From positions 1 to 63,838 of the forward strand of contig JAHZKD010000191.1 in the NCBI GenBank assembly GCA_022600605.1: DNA of 63,838 nt, read 5' to 3'. This document shows positions 17,309 to 26,907 of this stretch, piece after piece. The notes under the pieces are model-generated. The model saw only the letters and a list, made by a program, of their open reading frames with translations. It had not been told where the DNA came from and ran no database searches. The stretch comes from Actinomycetes bacterium. Lineage in GTDB: Bacteria; Actinomycetota; Actinomycetes; Mycobacteriales; Mycobacteriaceae. The translations under genes and the position numbers were made by a program. Within the stretch, counting starts at the first letter, position 1, and each line of letters starts with the position of its first letter.

Positions 17309-20300
17309 ATGGCAACAGTGAAACCCCGGCAGGGAACTGTGAAAGTGCCGCCAACAATGGGCGGCAAGGAGACTGTGGCTGAGCCGTTGGAGGCTCCGCG
17401 CCCGGTACCGCGCAGTAAGGCAGCGATCCTCTTGCCGGTGGCGATGGGAATTGCCTTCCTGGGCATGATGGCACTGATGCTGAGCCAGCCTGGTCTGCGC
17501 AACGGCACGATGGGGATGATGAGCCTGTTCTTCCCGATCATGATGATCTTCAGCATGGTCTCGATGACGATGATGAACCGTGGCGGAGGCGACAAGCAGC
17601 TCACCGGTGGTCAGCTGGAGATGGCTCGGCGCGACTACGCCATGACACTGGATGAAACCCGGGTCAGGGTTCAAGACGCGGCCCGCGCCCAACACGCGCA
17701 GTTCGAATATTTGCATCCTGAGCCTGCACTGCTCTCGGGGCTGGTGGGGTCGGCGCGAATGTGGTGTCGCCGTCCCAACGACAAGGTGTTCAAGGTGTGG
17801 TTCACCCAGGTGCGTATGGGGTTGGGCACATCCAAGGTTGTCAAGCCGCTAGAGGCCAACAACCTGGGCCGGCGCGAGGACTACGAGCCAGTCACCTACG
17901 ATGCGTCTTCGGCGTTTCTGCAGACCCAGAGCAAGCTGGAAAACGCTCCAAAACCGTTGTTGCTGCGTAATATCGCTGGCCTGTCGCTGATCGGCCGCGA
18001 CGGTATGGATGCCGTGTACGGGCTTGTGCGATCAATGATCTGCCAAGCCGCCGTTGCTCATTCACCAAGCGATTTCCAGATCATGATCGTCACAGACGAC
18101 ATCGCACGTTGGGAGTGGTGCAAGTGGCTACAGCATTGCGCGCACCCTTCCCAGCGGGATCGCGGAGGACCTGCTCGGATGGTGTGGTCGACCGGAGAAC
18201 AGATGGACGCTGCGGTCGGCGCCGAGTTGCATGGCCGCGACGATTTCCGCAATGGCGCCTCGACCACACCGCACTGGCTGGTCATCGATGATCGCCATCG
18301 ACGCGGCGACGATCGCCATTGGGAAACACTCACACGTGCAGGTGGTGTGGCTGGGGTGACATTCCTGGCATTAGCCGAACAGCAAGGTCGCGGGCTTGGA
18401 TTCGCCGATGAGAACACCTACTGGGTTTCCAAGGAGCAGGTCACTCACCGCGGGCAATGGTTCTGCCGTCCCGATGAATTGGATGAGGCAAGCGCACGCA
18501 CTTTGGCCCGCAAGATGGCCCGATACCGGATTGCCGGCGAACGGTCGCGGGAGTTACTCGACGAAAGCGCTGTTGACGCCGACCTATACAAGGCCCTCGG
18601 TATCGAAGACCCCGGCAATCTGGACGTGGAAAAACTTTGGGCCCCGACCCTGTCAGGACCTCCCTTCGAGGACAACCCTTGGGGCCCCAAGTGGTTGCAG
18701 TTTGTCATCGGTGTCGATTCGACCGGCGCACCAGTCGCCATCGATTTCAAAGAAACTCACGAAGGCGGCATGGGTCACCACATGGTGATCGCAGGCACGA
18801 CCGGCTCGGGAAAATCGTCGTTCCTGACCACGTTGATTATGTCGGCAGCGCTGACCCATTCGCCGGAGACATTGGTCTTTGCCTTCTTCGACTTCAAGGG
18901 CAAGACGACAGCGAACATGATTGCCGAGCTCCCCAATGTCGTCGCCGCCATGGGCAATCTCAAAGACGATTCCCTGTGGATCGAGCGCATGGCCGATGTC
19001 ATCAACGGCGAATTGGAGCGCCGCAAAAGGCTGCTCGACCGGGCCAGGATCAGCGAAGTCGCCGAGTATGAATATCGCCGCATTCATCTAGGGATGCCTC
19101 TGGAACCGCTTCCCGCCCTGATTATCGTGATCGACGAGTTCACTCAAATGTTTATCGAACACCCTGAGTCCAAACTGATCATCGACGAGATCGGCCGCCA
19201 GGGCCGCGCGCTCAACGTCAAAATGATCCTCGGATCCCAGCGCCTCGGCCATGAAATGCAGGCCGGCATCATGGCTAACATCCCCATCCGGGTCGGGCTG
19301 CGCACACTTGATACCGGTGAGTCGATCGCCATCATCGGCACCGACGAAGCCAAGCACCTTCCCGAAAAGCCAGCGGGGGCTGGCCTGTTGAGGGTTCAGG
19401 GCCGCGACCGGCTCATCCGTTTCCAAACGTCTTTCGCACGAAAGGTTTACCATCCGCCGCGGCAATTGAAGGCCGAGGCAGTGCGCAGTCAGGCAGGCTA
19501 CATGGCCCCGGAAGTATTCACCGCAGCTCCCATGGCGGCCCTGGCGGCCCCAGCAGCCACTGCAGCCCCGGTGGCGACTGAGTCCGTCGAAACAGTTCCG
19601 GGCCCGGACGGGCAGCCGTTACGGGAAATGGAAGCCTCCATCGCCTCGCTGCGCGAACAAACCAACGTGCGCGTACATCAGATGTGGCTTCCGCCATTGG
19701 AACCAGTTCCGGTGGACGAGTTGGTGCGCCGGCTGCGACGCAAACCCTGGTTCGAGGACTACGGCAACACCACAGGCCTGCTGTTCCCGGTCGGCATCGA
19801 AGACCGCCCGTTTCAGCACGCCCAGCGGGTCTACGCCGTGGATCTTTCCTCGGGCAACTGTGCGGTTATCGGCCAGAAAGATGCTGGCAAGACCACCGCC
19901 CTGACCACAATGATCACCGGTGCGGCACTGATGTATCACCCCAAACGCCTGCAGTTCTATGTGGTCGCCATGGGCGGCCCAGTCATCAACGATGTCGAGC
20001 CACTGCCGCATGTGGGCTCATTCGCTCACGCTGGCGATCCTGACCGCGTGCTCCGCACCATCGCCGAGATGCGGCTGTTGGTCGAGGAACGCGAAGCAGC
20101 CTTCAGCCGGCTTGGATTGACCATTGACTCCTTCCGAGCCCGCAAGTTCGGCAGCGAGACCGGGGGAGTGCCCGATGACCCCTTCGGCGAGGTGTTCCTG
20201 GTCATCGACGGATGGCAACAGTTCCGCACCACCTTCGGCGATGGTTTGGTCGACGATGTTGGGATGATCATGGAGCGCGGCAGCGCTCTGGGTGTGCGGG

Positions 20301-21481
20301 TGATTGTGGCGGCCAACGGGTGGATCTCGGGCGGGTTCCCGTCCTGGATGACCAACTTGATGCCAGTCAATGTCGAACTGGCGCTGGGCAGCCAGGACGA
20401 TGCGTCGAAGAACAACCGCGACGTCGCCAAGAAGGTTCCCTTCGGTGAGCGCGAGCTAATCGAGGACGAAGACGACGAGCACGGCGCCTCTGAGACCCGG
20501 GTGGGGAAGGTGCGCGGGCGAGGCACCTCCATGGCGGGCTACCACTTTCAGACTGCTCTGCCTATCGTGGCCACCCCCGATGGTAGGGCGGTGGGTCCGC
20601 GCGAGGCCGCTGCTGCGATCGTCCAGACTGGCGGCGTCAGCCAGGTCGCCCAAGTTCGGATGCTTCCCGATACGGTCGGCCTTGACGCGGTATTCGCCGC
20701 TCAGCATCAGCCCCGTCCCGGGGCTGTCCCGTTCGGGATATCTGAAGTGGGCCTAGTGGCCGCCGAAGCTGACTTCGCGCGTTCGCCGCACTTGATGTTC
20801 GTCGGCAACCCCGAATGCGGGGTGTCGAATGCTCTTGCCGCAGTGGCGCAATCGATCATGCGGTGCCACGGACCCGAGGAAGCCCAAATCTATGTCATCG
20901 ACCCGAAAAATGCGCTGGTGCGGGTCGTTCAGGGCGAACACCTGGGCAGCTATGTCGGTGAAGATGGTCTTGAGGCCGAAGGCTACACCTACTACGAAGA
21001 CGACGTGCGGGCGATGACCACCCACCTAGACACGCTGCTGGCCCCAAGACTGCCGCGCGCCCGTGCGGGGCAGGAGGAGCTGGCCCGGTCGGCTCGGTCG
21101 TGGTCGGGCCCAGAGATTTTCGTGCTCGTCGATGACGAGGACCTGGTTGCCGGGTGGAGCAGCGGGGCAATGATGTTCCGGCCCGACGGCAAAGCTCCTC
21201 CGCTGGAGGCATTAACCAAGTATCTCGATCGTTCCCGCGAGGTCGGCCTGCATCTGGTGGTGGGGCGAAGAGTCTCGCCGTGGGGTCAGGCGATGGCTTC
21301 GCCGCTAGCAGGAAAACTGATCTCACTCACCTCGCCAACTGTCATCATGGACGGCCCGCGCGAGGAAGGCGCGCTGCTCCGGGGTGTAAAGGCTAGTAGG
21401 CAGCCCGTGGGTCGGGGCGTGTATGTCACCGACAAGCTAAGCGCTCCAGCACAGATCGCGCAGGTCTTGCCCCTTGAGTGA
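17309..21481 (+). CDS. eccC: EccC, fused FtsK/SpoIIIE-type ESX ATPase
   Basis: 1390 aa; two TMs; Walker A GTTGSGKSS and GQKDAGKTT; third domain with degenerate GNPECGVS. Confidence 0.95.
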   Translation: MATVKPRQGTVKVPPTMGGKETVAEPLEAPRPVPRSKAAILLPVAMGIAFLGMMALMLSQPGLRNGTMGMMSLFFPIMMIFSMVSMTMMNRGGGDKQLTGGQLEMARRDYAMTLDETRVRVQDAARAQHAQFEYLHPEPALLSGLVGSARMWCRRPNDKVFKVWFTQVRMGLGTSKVVKPLEANNLGRREDYEPVTYDASSAFLQTQSKLENAPKPLLLRNIAGLSLIGRDGMDAVYGLVRSMICQAAVAHSPSDFQIMIVTDDIARWEWCKWLQHCAHPSQRDRGGPARMVWSTGEQMDAAVGAELHGRDDFRNGASTTPHWLVIDDRHRRGDDRHWETLTRAGGVAGVTFLALAEQQGRGLGFADENTYWVSKEQVTHRGQWFCRPDELDEASARTLARKMARYRIAGERSRELLDESAVDADLYKALGIEDPGNLDVEKLWAPTLSGPPFEDNPWGPKWLQFVIGVDSTGAPVAIDFKETHEGGMGHHMVIAGTTGSGKSSFLTTLIMSAALTHSPETLVFAFFDFKGKTTANMIAELPNVVAAMGNLKDDSLWIERMADVINGELERRKRLLDRARISEVAEYEYRRIHLGMPLEPLPALIIVIDEFTQMFIEHPESKLIIDEIGRQGRALNVKMILGSQRLGHEMQAGIMANIPIRVGLRTLDTGESIAIIGTDEAKHLPEKPAGAGLLRVQGRDRLIRFQTSFARKVYHPPRQLKAEAVRSQAGYMAPEVFTAAPMAALAAPAATAAPVATESVETVPGPDGQPLREMEASIASLREQTNVRVHQMWLPPLEPVPVDELVRRLRRKPWFEDYGNTTGLLFPVGIEDRPFQHAQRVYAVDLSSGNCAVIGQKDAGKTTALTTMITGAALMYHPKRLQFYVVAMGGPVINDVEPLPHVGSFAHAGDPDRVLRTIAEMRLLVEEREAAFSRLGLTIDSFRARKFGSETGGVPDDPFGEVFLVIDGWQQFRTTFGDGLVDDVGMIMERGSALGVRVIVAANGWISGGFPSWMTNLMPVNVELALGSQDDASKNNRDVAKKVPFGERELIEDEDDEHGASETRVGKVRGRGTSMAGYHFQTALPIVATPDGRAVGPREAAAAIVQTGGVSQVAQVRMLPDTVGLDAVFAAQHQPRPGAVPFGISEVGLVAAEADFARSPHLMFVGNPECGVSNALAAVAQSIMRCHGPEEAQIYVIDPKNALVRVVQGEHLGSYVGEDGLEAEGYTYYEDDVRAMTTHLDTLLAPRLPRARAGQEELARSARSWSGPEIFVLVDDEDLVAGWSSGAMMFRPDGKAPPLEALTKYLDRSREVGLHLVVGRRVSPWGQAMASPLAGKLISLTSPTVIMDGPREEGALLRGVKASRQPVGRGVYVTDKLSAPAQIAQVLPLE

Positions 21482-21908
21482 GGACCAGGGACGACGACTT
21501 GGGCTGATTGTGGACGCGGCCAGACTTGACCTGGGCTTGTCGAAACAAGATTTGGCCAAGGTAGCCAGGGTCGGTCGTTCCACGGTCGCCGATCTGATCA
21601 ATCAAGGCAAGGTACCCGCGCGTGTAGTCACACGGTCTCGCATCGAGGCCGCGCTTGGATGGATGGCCGGCAGCTTCGATGCGGTTCTGGATGGGACAGA
21701 CCCCACCTTGCGCTCGGATTCCTCCTATCCCTTAAGTGGGTACACCAAGGTGCTCGTGGAACAACTTGAGCAGATTTCAGAAGAAGCTCACGCCGGCGCA
21801 GTGGCCGCCGAGATGCTCAGTAAACGCCTGCGGTCGGTCGGGGAGCTTGCCGAATCCGCAGCCCAGCTTGCTGCCCGTGGACCGCGCGGAACCTCTGCTA
21901 CGCCATGA
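21474..21908 (+). CDS. XRE/HTH-type regulator
   Basis: LSKQDLAKVARVGRSTVADLINQGKV HTH; TTG start overlapping eccC stop. Confidence 0.7.
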   Translation: MSEDQGRRLGLIVDAARLDLGLSKQDLAKVARVGRSTVADLINQGKVPARVVTRSRIEAALGWMAGSFDAVLDGTDPTLRSDSSYPLSGYTKVLVEQLEQISEEAHAGAVAAEMLSKRLRSVGELAESAAQLAARGPRGTSATP

Positions 21909-22041
21909 GTTGGTTCCCCGACGACTGTCGAGAGTTGCCGTGGTGCAGCGAACCCGCGAGATCCGTTCGGTGGCTACCGATTGGAACTGGTAGGCAAATG
22001 TAGGCGTACCCGCTAGAGGTGGGTTGCAGTCGCACCGGCTT

Positions 22042-22635
22042 CTATCTGACTATGCGTAATGTTGTGCGCTGTCGAGGTATTCGAGGATCTGGCGGTAGGG
22101 CCGCCCACATTTCGGTCGCTGTCAATGCTGGTTGCTCGGCGGGGGGAAGCAAATCGGTGAACAGCACGAGGGTTTCCCCTAGCTTGGTGGCTGCCGGGGT
22201 GATGAGGCCGTGATACCCCAGCTGATGGGCCGCTGCGGAGACATTCTGGCAGTCCGCGTACGCCGATCGGTCTGAGGTCTCAGACTGTAGTTGGTCAGGT
22301 GTGAGGCCGGCTAGTACACGATTGGCCGCTGACCGCAGATCGAGGATCTCAGTCACGGAGACCTCGCAGGTGATTAGGGCGCGAGGCGCTTGGGGGGGCA
22401 CCGGACCATCGTCTATAACAACAGGGTCGATCAAGTGTCGGTACGCCTCGACGACGACGGAGTCGGTGGGTTTGCCCAAATACAGGACCGGATAGCTGCC
22501 CTCTGTACCCCAGCGTCCTTTACCTGATCGCCCAGCGAGGCCAGAATTTGCAAAGCGTGCAGCTACGTGCCGCTGCCAGGTGCCGTCGATGGCTGTGGGA
22601 GTGGCTTGGGCCAGGCGCGCAGGAAGGGAATCCAC
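22042..22635 (-). CDS. RES-domain toxin (NAD+-targeting family)
   Basis: 197 aa; GRWGTEGSYPVLYLGKPTDSVVVEAYRHL...; paired with Xre/ParS-type antitoxin upstream. Confidence 0.8.
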   Translation of the reverse strand: MDSLPARLAQATPTAIDGTWQRHVAARFANSGLAGRSGKGRWGTEGSYPVLYLGKPTDSVVVEAYRHLIDPVVIDDGPVPPQAPRALITCEVSVTEILDLRSAANRVLAGLTPDQLQSETSDRSAYADCQNVSAAAHQLGYHGLITPAATKLGETLVLFTDLLPPAEQPALTATEMWAALPPDPRIPRQRTTLRIVR

Positions 22636-22638
22636 CGG

Positions 22639-23055
22639 CTACATCCCGCCTACGACCCATTTGGCTTCGGCGATGACTTTCTCGATCTGACCTTCGACGA
22701 TCAGCTCGATCGGGCGGCGCATGTCCAGATTGCGGTTGCGTGCGTGCAGCCAGATATCGATTCCTTCCTCGGTGTAGGCGTCGCCAAGTAGCTCCACCAC
22801 CGTGCGGACATCCAGTAGCCGTCGGACAGCCGCGCCGCGAGGGGCATTCTGGCCGCTGGCCCAGTTCTGAACTGCACGCGGTCCTGAGCCGACCGCCTTA
22901 GCCAACTCGGCTTGGGTGATACCTGCTCTCGTTACATCTTCTACAACTCGCATGTAAGTGACCGATGCGGCTTCACCAGCCTGTCTAGCAACACGTTTCT
23001 CAGGTCGAGCTGCACCTTGGCGCTTCTTTTTCGCGTGTGCCGGGGTATCTGTCAT
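22639..23055 (-). CDS. Xre-MbcA-ParS-type antitoxin
   Basis: GITQAELAKAVGSGPRAVQNWASGQNAPRGAAVRRLLDVRTVVELLGDAYTEEGIDIWLHARNRNLDMRRPIELI typical of DUF2384-type antitoxins. Confidence 0.8.
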   Translation of the reverse strand: MTDTPAHAKKKRQGAARPEKRVARQAGEAASVTYMRVVEDVTRAGITQAELAKAVGSGPRAVQNWASGQNAPRGAAVRRLLDVRTVVELLGDAYTEEGIDIWLHARNRNLDMRRPIELIVEGQIEKVIAEAKWVVGGM

Positions 23056-23169
23056 GAGCTCATTATCCGATCCACCTGCTTATCATGCTGCGTTTTGGAG
23101 TGCTTTGCAACATGCGTGTTGAGTTGCTCACTGGAATGGTACTCTGTCGGGGGAAGGAGTATCTGGGAC

Positions 23170-24384
23170 ATGGCGGAACTGCTGGTTCGAGCATCGACGA
23201 ACGACGCGGCACTGCTGCGGCGCCTCTATGGGCTCGGTGAATGTGAAGTCGGCGCCGCGCGGCCTGCGCGAGTCGTGGTCGACGCCCACGTTCCTATTTC
23301 CCGCCACGGCAGAGACGTTGTTCTGGTTGCCCGTCAAGCTGGTGTGCCGTTCCTAATCGATCCCCAGACGTTTTACTTGCAAGGGGTCCAGCATGCCGAG
23401 GATCCATGGGCACTCCTTCCCTTTGGGAGGCGGGATAAATTTTCATCAACCGATGTGGGCGAGACCGTTCAGGAAGATCTCGTCACCCGAGTTGTCGACT
23501 ACCAGGTGTCCCACGGCGCCACCGCGATCGTTCCTCCTTACCTGCATCTGGATCGCCCCAACAGTGAGTGGATCGGCGTCCAAGCTGGACTGTGGTATCG
23601 CACCCGGAGGTACCTGGATCAACAGAACATCGCCCTGCCTATAACCGCGGTCTTGGCCGTGGGTTGGCGCGTCCTGGACCCTGTGCACGGGCCCGCCGCA
23701 CTAGCCCCTGTGCTAGCAGCCCTAGCGGATTTGGGGCCTCGCGAGGTCGGGCTAGCGGCTTCTAAAGCCGACCAAGGCGTACGCGCACACGACCGTGTCA
23801 TGGACCTGGTGCTCATGATTGAACGCCTCAATCGCACCTATCCCGTGATCGCCTGGCAGCAAGGCCATCTCGGCGAAGTGGCCGTCGCAGCAGGCGCGCT
23901 CGGATACGAATGTGGGATCGGGTGGCGCGAGAGTTGCGACCTTGGCGCTGCAGCCAACGCTCATCGAAGCGCTCGGCTTTCGGGGAAGCGATCGGCCCGT
24001 CCGGTATTCCTGCCGCAGTTGGGGCGCAGTATCCCGAAACGCTCACTGGAGGCTATGCGTAGTCACCGCGACCTGTGGACGAGCGTTATCTGCTCGGACG
24101 CCGAATGCTGCCCCGCCGCGGGTGCAGCTCTACTCGGCGACGCCCGAGGCCATGCGGTCATTCAGCGCGCAAAAAGCCTGGACCAGATCGGCCGTATCGA
24201 TCTGCCGTGGCGCTGGCAGCAGCTGGCACAGACAGCTGCAGGTGGGCTCGACTTGGCCGCCAGAATCAACCGCCGTGCCATCACAGAATCTGCACTATCG
24301 CAAGTGGATACTCGCGCACTTGCGGCCATACTGGCTGTCAGCCACACGCGACTGCACGACGGCCGGTCGCGCGGAGTGGCGTAG
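23170..24384 (+). CDS. 405-aa protein of unknown function, possibly TIM-barrel
   Basis: MAELLVRASTNDAALLRRLYG...; RBS GGAAGGAG upstream; divergent from antitoxin. Fold guess only. Confidence 0.65.
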   Translation: MAELLVRASTNDAALLRRLYGLGECEVGAARPARVVVDAHVPISRHGRDVVLVARQAGVPFLIDPQTFYLQGVQHAEDPWALLPFGRRDKFSSTDVGETVQEDLVTRVVDYQVSHGATAIVPPYLHLDRPNSEWIGVQAGLWYRTRRYLDQQNIALPITAVLAVGWRVLDPVHGPAALAPVLAALADLGPREVGLAASKADQGVRAHDRVMDLVLMIERLNRTYPVIAWQQGHLGEVAVAAGALGYECGIGWRESCDLGAAANAHRSARLSGKRSARPVFLPQLGRSIPKRSLEAMRSHRDLWTSVICSDAECCPAAGAALLGDARGHAVIQRAKSLDQIGRIDLPWRWQQLAQTAAGGLDLAARINRRAITESALSQVDTRALAAILAVSHTRLHDGRSRGVA

Positions 24385-24650
24385 CAGGTCGAAGATCCCG
24401 ATCTGACCAGGGGCCGCGAGAGCCGATCGCTAGGAACCGCTCACAGGTGCAGATCAGCGTCGAGTAACGAAATTCGCCTGTTGTCCACACCCAGGTCGTC
24501 GCTGGAGCTGATCCTTGCGCCATCGGGGCGGCCCGCATCGTGTATACACAGCAAACATCCAGGTTTCTGAATTATGCGTGTGGCCTGCGCCGTTCTACCT
24601 CTGCAATCGCATTCGGGGGTCCTCGACCCGAGGAGGGTGCCACCTGGGGA

Positions 24651-24675
24651 AATGTCCACTTTTGGTGTGGACATT
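24651..24675. promoter_or_regulatory. inverted repeat AATGTCCAC-TTTTGGT-GTGGACATT
   Basis: 9-bp perfect arms, 7-nt spacer, upstream of PE promoter. Confidence 0.6.
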
Positions 24676-24701
24676 CCTGGCAGTTCGCCGTGAATTTTTC
24701 C

Positions 24702-24748
24702 GAATGTGGCTGTACGTGTTGGCAGGCTTTCAGGGTTGCCTCTAACCT
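24702..24748 (+). promoter_or_regulatory. putative PE/PPE promoter (GAATGTGGCTGTACGTGTTGGCA ... TAACCT)
   Basis: TTGGCA -35, 18-nt spacer, TAACCT -10; shares block with 6535 and 58566. Confidence 0.6.
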
Positions 24749-24788
24749 CGCTTCATAACAGCTAGCTATCTTTTTTAGGAGGTTGCCT

Positions 24789-25088
24789 ATGTCCATGTTT
24801 GTCGAGCCAGTGGCTGTTGCGGCTCAAGCGGTCGGTGAGGCTACCGGCGCAGCGGTCACCGCTGGTGTGCTGGCTGGATCTGCACCTGCAATGAGCGCCG
24901 CGGTGCCGATGGGCGCCGAAGAGGTGTCGGCGGCTTTGGCTGCGGCGATCCAGGCCCATAACGCGCAGTTCCTGGCGATGACTGGGGTCAATGTTGCAGA
25001 CCGTGCGATGTTCGCCACGAACGTCGGTGTGTCTGGCGTGGCTTATGCCGCCACCGATGCGGCGAACTCCACGTCATTGATGCTCTGA
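24789..25088 (+). CDS. PE family protein
   Basis: MSMFVEPVAVAAQAVGEATGAAVTAGVLAGSAPAMSAAVPMGAEEVSAALAAAIQAHNAQF...; YAATD fits YxxxD/E; AGGAGG RBS. Confidence 0.9.
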   Translation: MSMFVEPVAVAAQAVGEATGAAVTAGVLAGSAPAMSAAVPMGAEEVSAALAAAIQAHNAQFLAMTGVNVADRAMFATNVGVSGVAYAATDAANSTSLML

Positions 25089-25092
25089 TCTG

Positions 25093-26466
25093 ATGTCTGT
25101 CCAGTACTGGGGATTGCCTCCCGAGGTCAACGCCATCCGGCTGACCACGGGCCCTGGTGCTGCGGCGATGACGCCGGTGCTTGCTGCCTACCAGGTCGCT
25201 GGCATCACCCATATCGAGCAAGGCTCCCAAATGCTCACTTCGGCCGTTGCGACCGCAACAGGCAGCTGGCAGGGTGTGGGCGGGCCGGCGATGTTGGCTT
25301 CTGCGACGTCGAAGTCGCAATGGCAGTTCCAGGCCGGAGCACATGCTGAGAAGGCCGGCGCGCTCATCGGAACCGCGGCAGCTGCCCACGCCGCGGCGGT
25401 GGCCGCAACGATCCCGTACCCGGTAGTCATAGGTAACCGGGTGCGCGAGGCGGCGCTGCAAGCCAGCAACATCATCGGCCAGAACACCCCGGCCATCATC
25501 GAATCCAACGTCGAATACGCCACGTATTGGGCGGAGAACGCTACGGCGATGAGCACCTACGCCAGCGCCGCAGCCGCGGTGGCCGCCGGCTTGAGTGTTC
25601 CGCTGGCTCCGCCGATGGTGACCGGAGTCAACCCGGCAAGCGCGATCGCCGGTATGGCTAGCTTGGGTGGGCAAGTGGCCCTCAGCGGAGCCCAATCCGC
25701 GGTGCAAGCGCTCGGTACGCCGCTGCAAGCCGCGGGTCAGGCGGTCTCAGCCGCCGCTCCTGCAGCGTTGAGCGCGGCCACCAGCGCCGCTCCGACCAAG
25801 TCTGGTGCCGCAGAGCAAGGTGACGGCTTCTTGGGCAGGGCACCTCTGGCCCAACCCGGGGGAAGTGACCTACTCAGCTCCGGAGAGTCCATGATGGGGC
25901 TAGCTAGTGCAGCTCCGCAAGCGTTGCAGGGGATGACCCAGCCGCTATCGCAACTGACGCAATTGCCCCAACAGGTCGGCAGTCAACTCACCGGAATGAT
26001 GGGCGCTATGCCTGGCATGGGCGGCGGTCCTGGCGCGGGCGGCTTAGCCGCCAACGCGCCGGGAAGCAATCTTGCTTCATCAATGGGCGGGGTTAACGGT
26101 GGCCACGGCGCCGGCGGTGGCCCCGTGTCTGCTGCACTCACCAAGTCAGGCGGCGCCGGCGGCCCGATCGGGTTGCCTTCGTCATGGTTGGGTGCCGCTT
26201 CGGCCCCCGACAGCTCCGCCTCGTCGGGCCAAAACAAACCTGTTGCTACCAACGCCCGAGCCGGATCAGCGGCCACGGCGGCAGGGGGCGCATCGATGGG
26301 CCCGGGAATGTATGGCATGCCCCCGGCTGCGGCCGCCGGGCAGCGCAACGGTCAAAACCTAACCCGCGGCGAGGACGACACCTCGCTAGCGGTGGCCCTC
26401 AGGGACGCTGACGCGATCCCCATCCTGACTGCCGACGGGGTGGTCTATGCCGACGAGGGCGGGTGA
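25093..26466 (+). CDS. PPE family protein
   Basis: MSVQYWGLPPEVNAIRLTTGPG; SWQG motif; immediately after PE. Confidence 0.92.
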   Translation: MSVQYWGLPPEVNAIRLTTGPGAAAMTPVLAAYQVAGITHIEQGSQMLTSAVATATGSWQGVGGPAMLASATSKSQWQFQAGAHAEKAGALIGTAAAAHAAAVAATIPYPVVIGNRVREAALQASNIIGQNTPAIIESNVEYATYWAENATAMSTYASAAAAVAAGLSVPLAPPMVTGVNPASAIAGMASLGGQVALSGAQSAVQALGTPLQAAGQAVSAAAPAALSAATSAAPTKSGAAEQGDGFLGRAPLAQPGGSDLLSSGESMMGLASAAPQALQGMTQPLSQLTQLPQQVGSQLTGMMGAMPGMGGGPGAGGLAANAPGSNLASSMGGVNGGHGAGGGPVSAALTKSGGAGGPIGLPSSWLGAASAPDSSASSGQNKPVATNARAGSAATAAGGASMGPGMYGMPPAAAAGQRNGQNLTRGEDDTSLAVALRDADAIPILTADGVVYADEGG

Positions 26467-26501
26467 TCAGCTCGGCGGGCATCCGGCACGACACACGAGA
26501 G

Positions 26502-26533
26502 CAGTTCATAGACACAACAGTTCATAGACACAA
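26502..26533 (+). repeat. tandem 2 x 16-bp repeat (CAGTTCATAGACACAA)
   Basis: Two exact head-to-tail copies. Confidence 0.85.
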
Positions 26534-26560
26534 CACAGACAGAAACGAAAGGACAATGAC

Positions 26561-26869
26561 ATGGGTGTTTTAAACAGCGACGCTGCCAGGCTATTAGGAG
26601 CCGCGGGCACGCTGGATCGAATCAAGGCCGACACGTTGACCGCCTTGGGCCGGTTCGTAGGCACGAATACCGACCTCACCGGAAGCGGCTTTATCGGCGT
26701 AGCGGCGGGAGCGTCACTGAAAACCACCGAGGAGACCGCCTCAGTTGGCCGCAACGTAACCGCTCGATTCGACCAGGTAATCAACGCGATGCGCGCTGGC
26801 GCCGCTGAATACCAGCGCATCGAGGAAGAGAACCAGGCCACTCTCGGCAGCGTCGCAACCCAAGCCTAA
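26561..26869 (+). CDS. Esx/WXG100-like protein (EsxB-like) with YQRIE signal
   Basis: 102-aa helical protein upstream of second Esx-like gene; YxxxD/E-type YQRIE near C-terminus. Confidence 0.75.
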   Translation: MGVLNSDAARLLGAAGTLDRIKADTLTALGRFVGTNTDLTGSGFIGVAAGASLKTTEETASVGRNVTARFDQVINAMRAGAAEYQRIEEENQATLGSVATQA

Positions 26870-26907
26870 CTCCGTTACACCGCAACTACTTTCGAAGGAG
26901 AACAACA

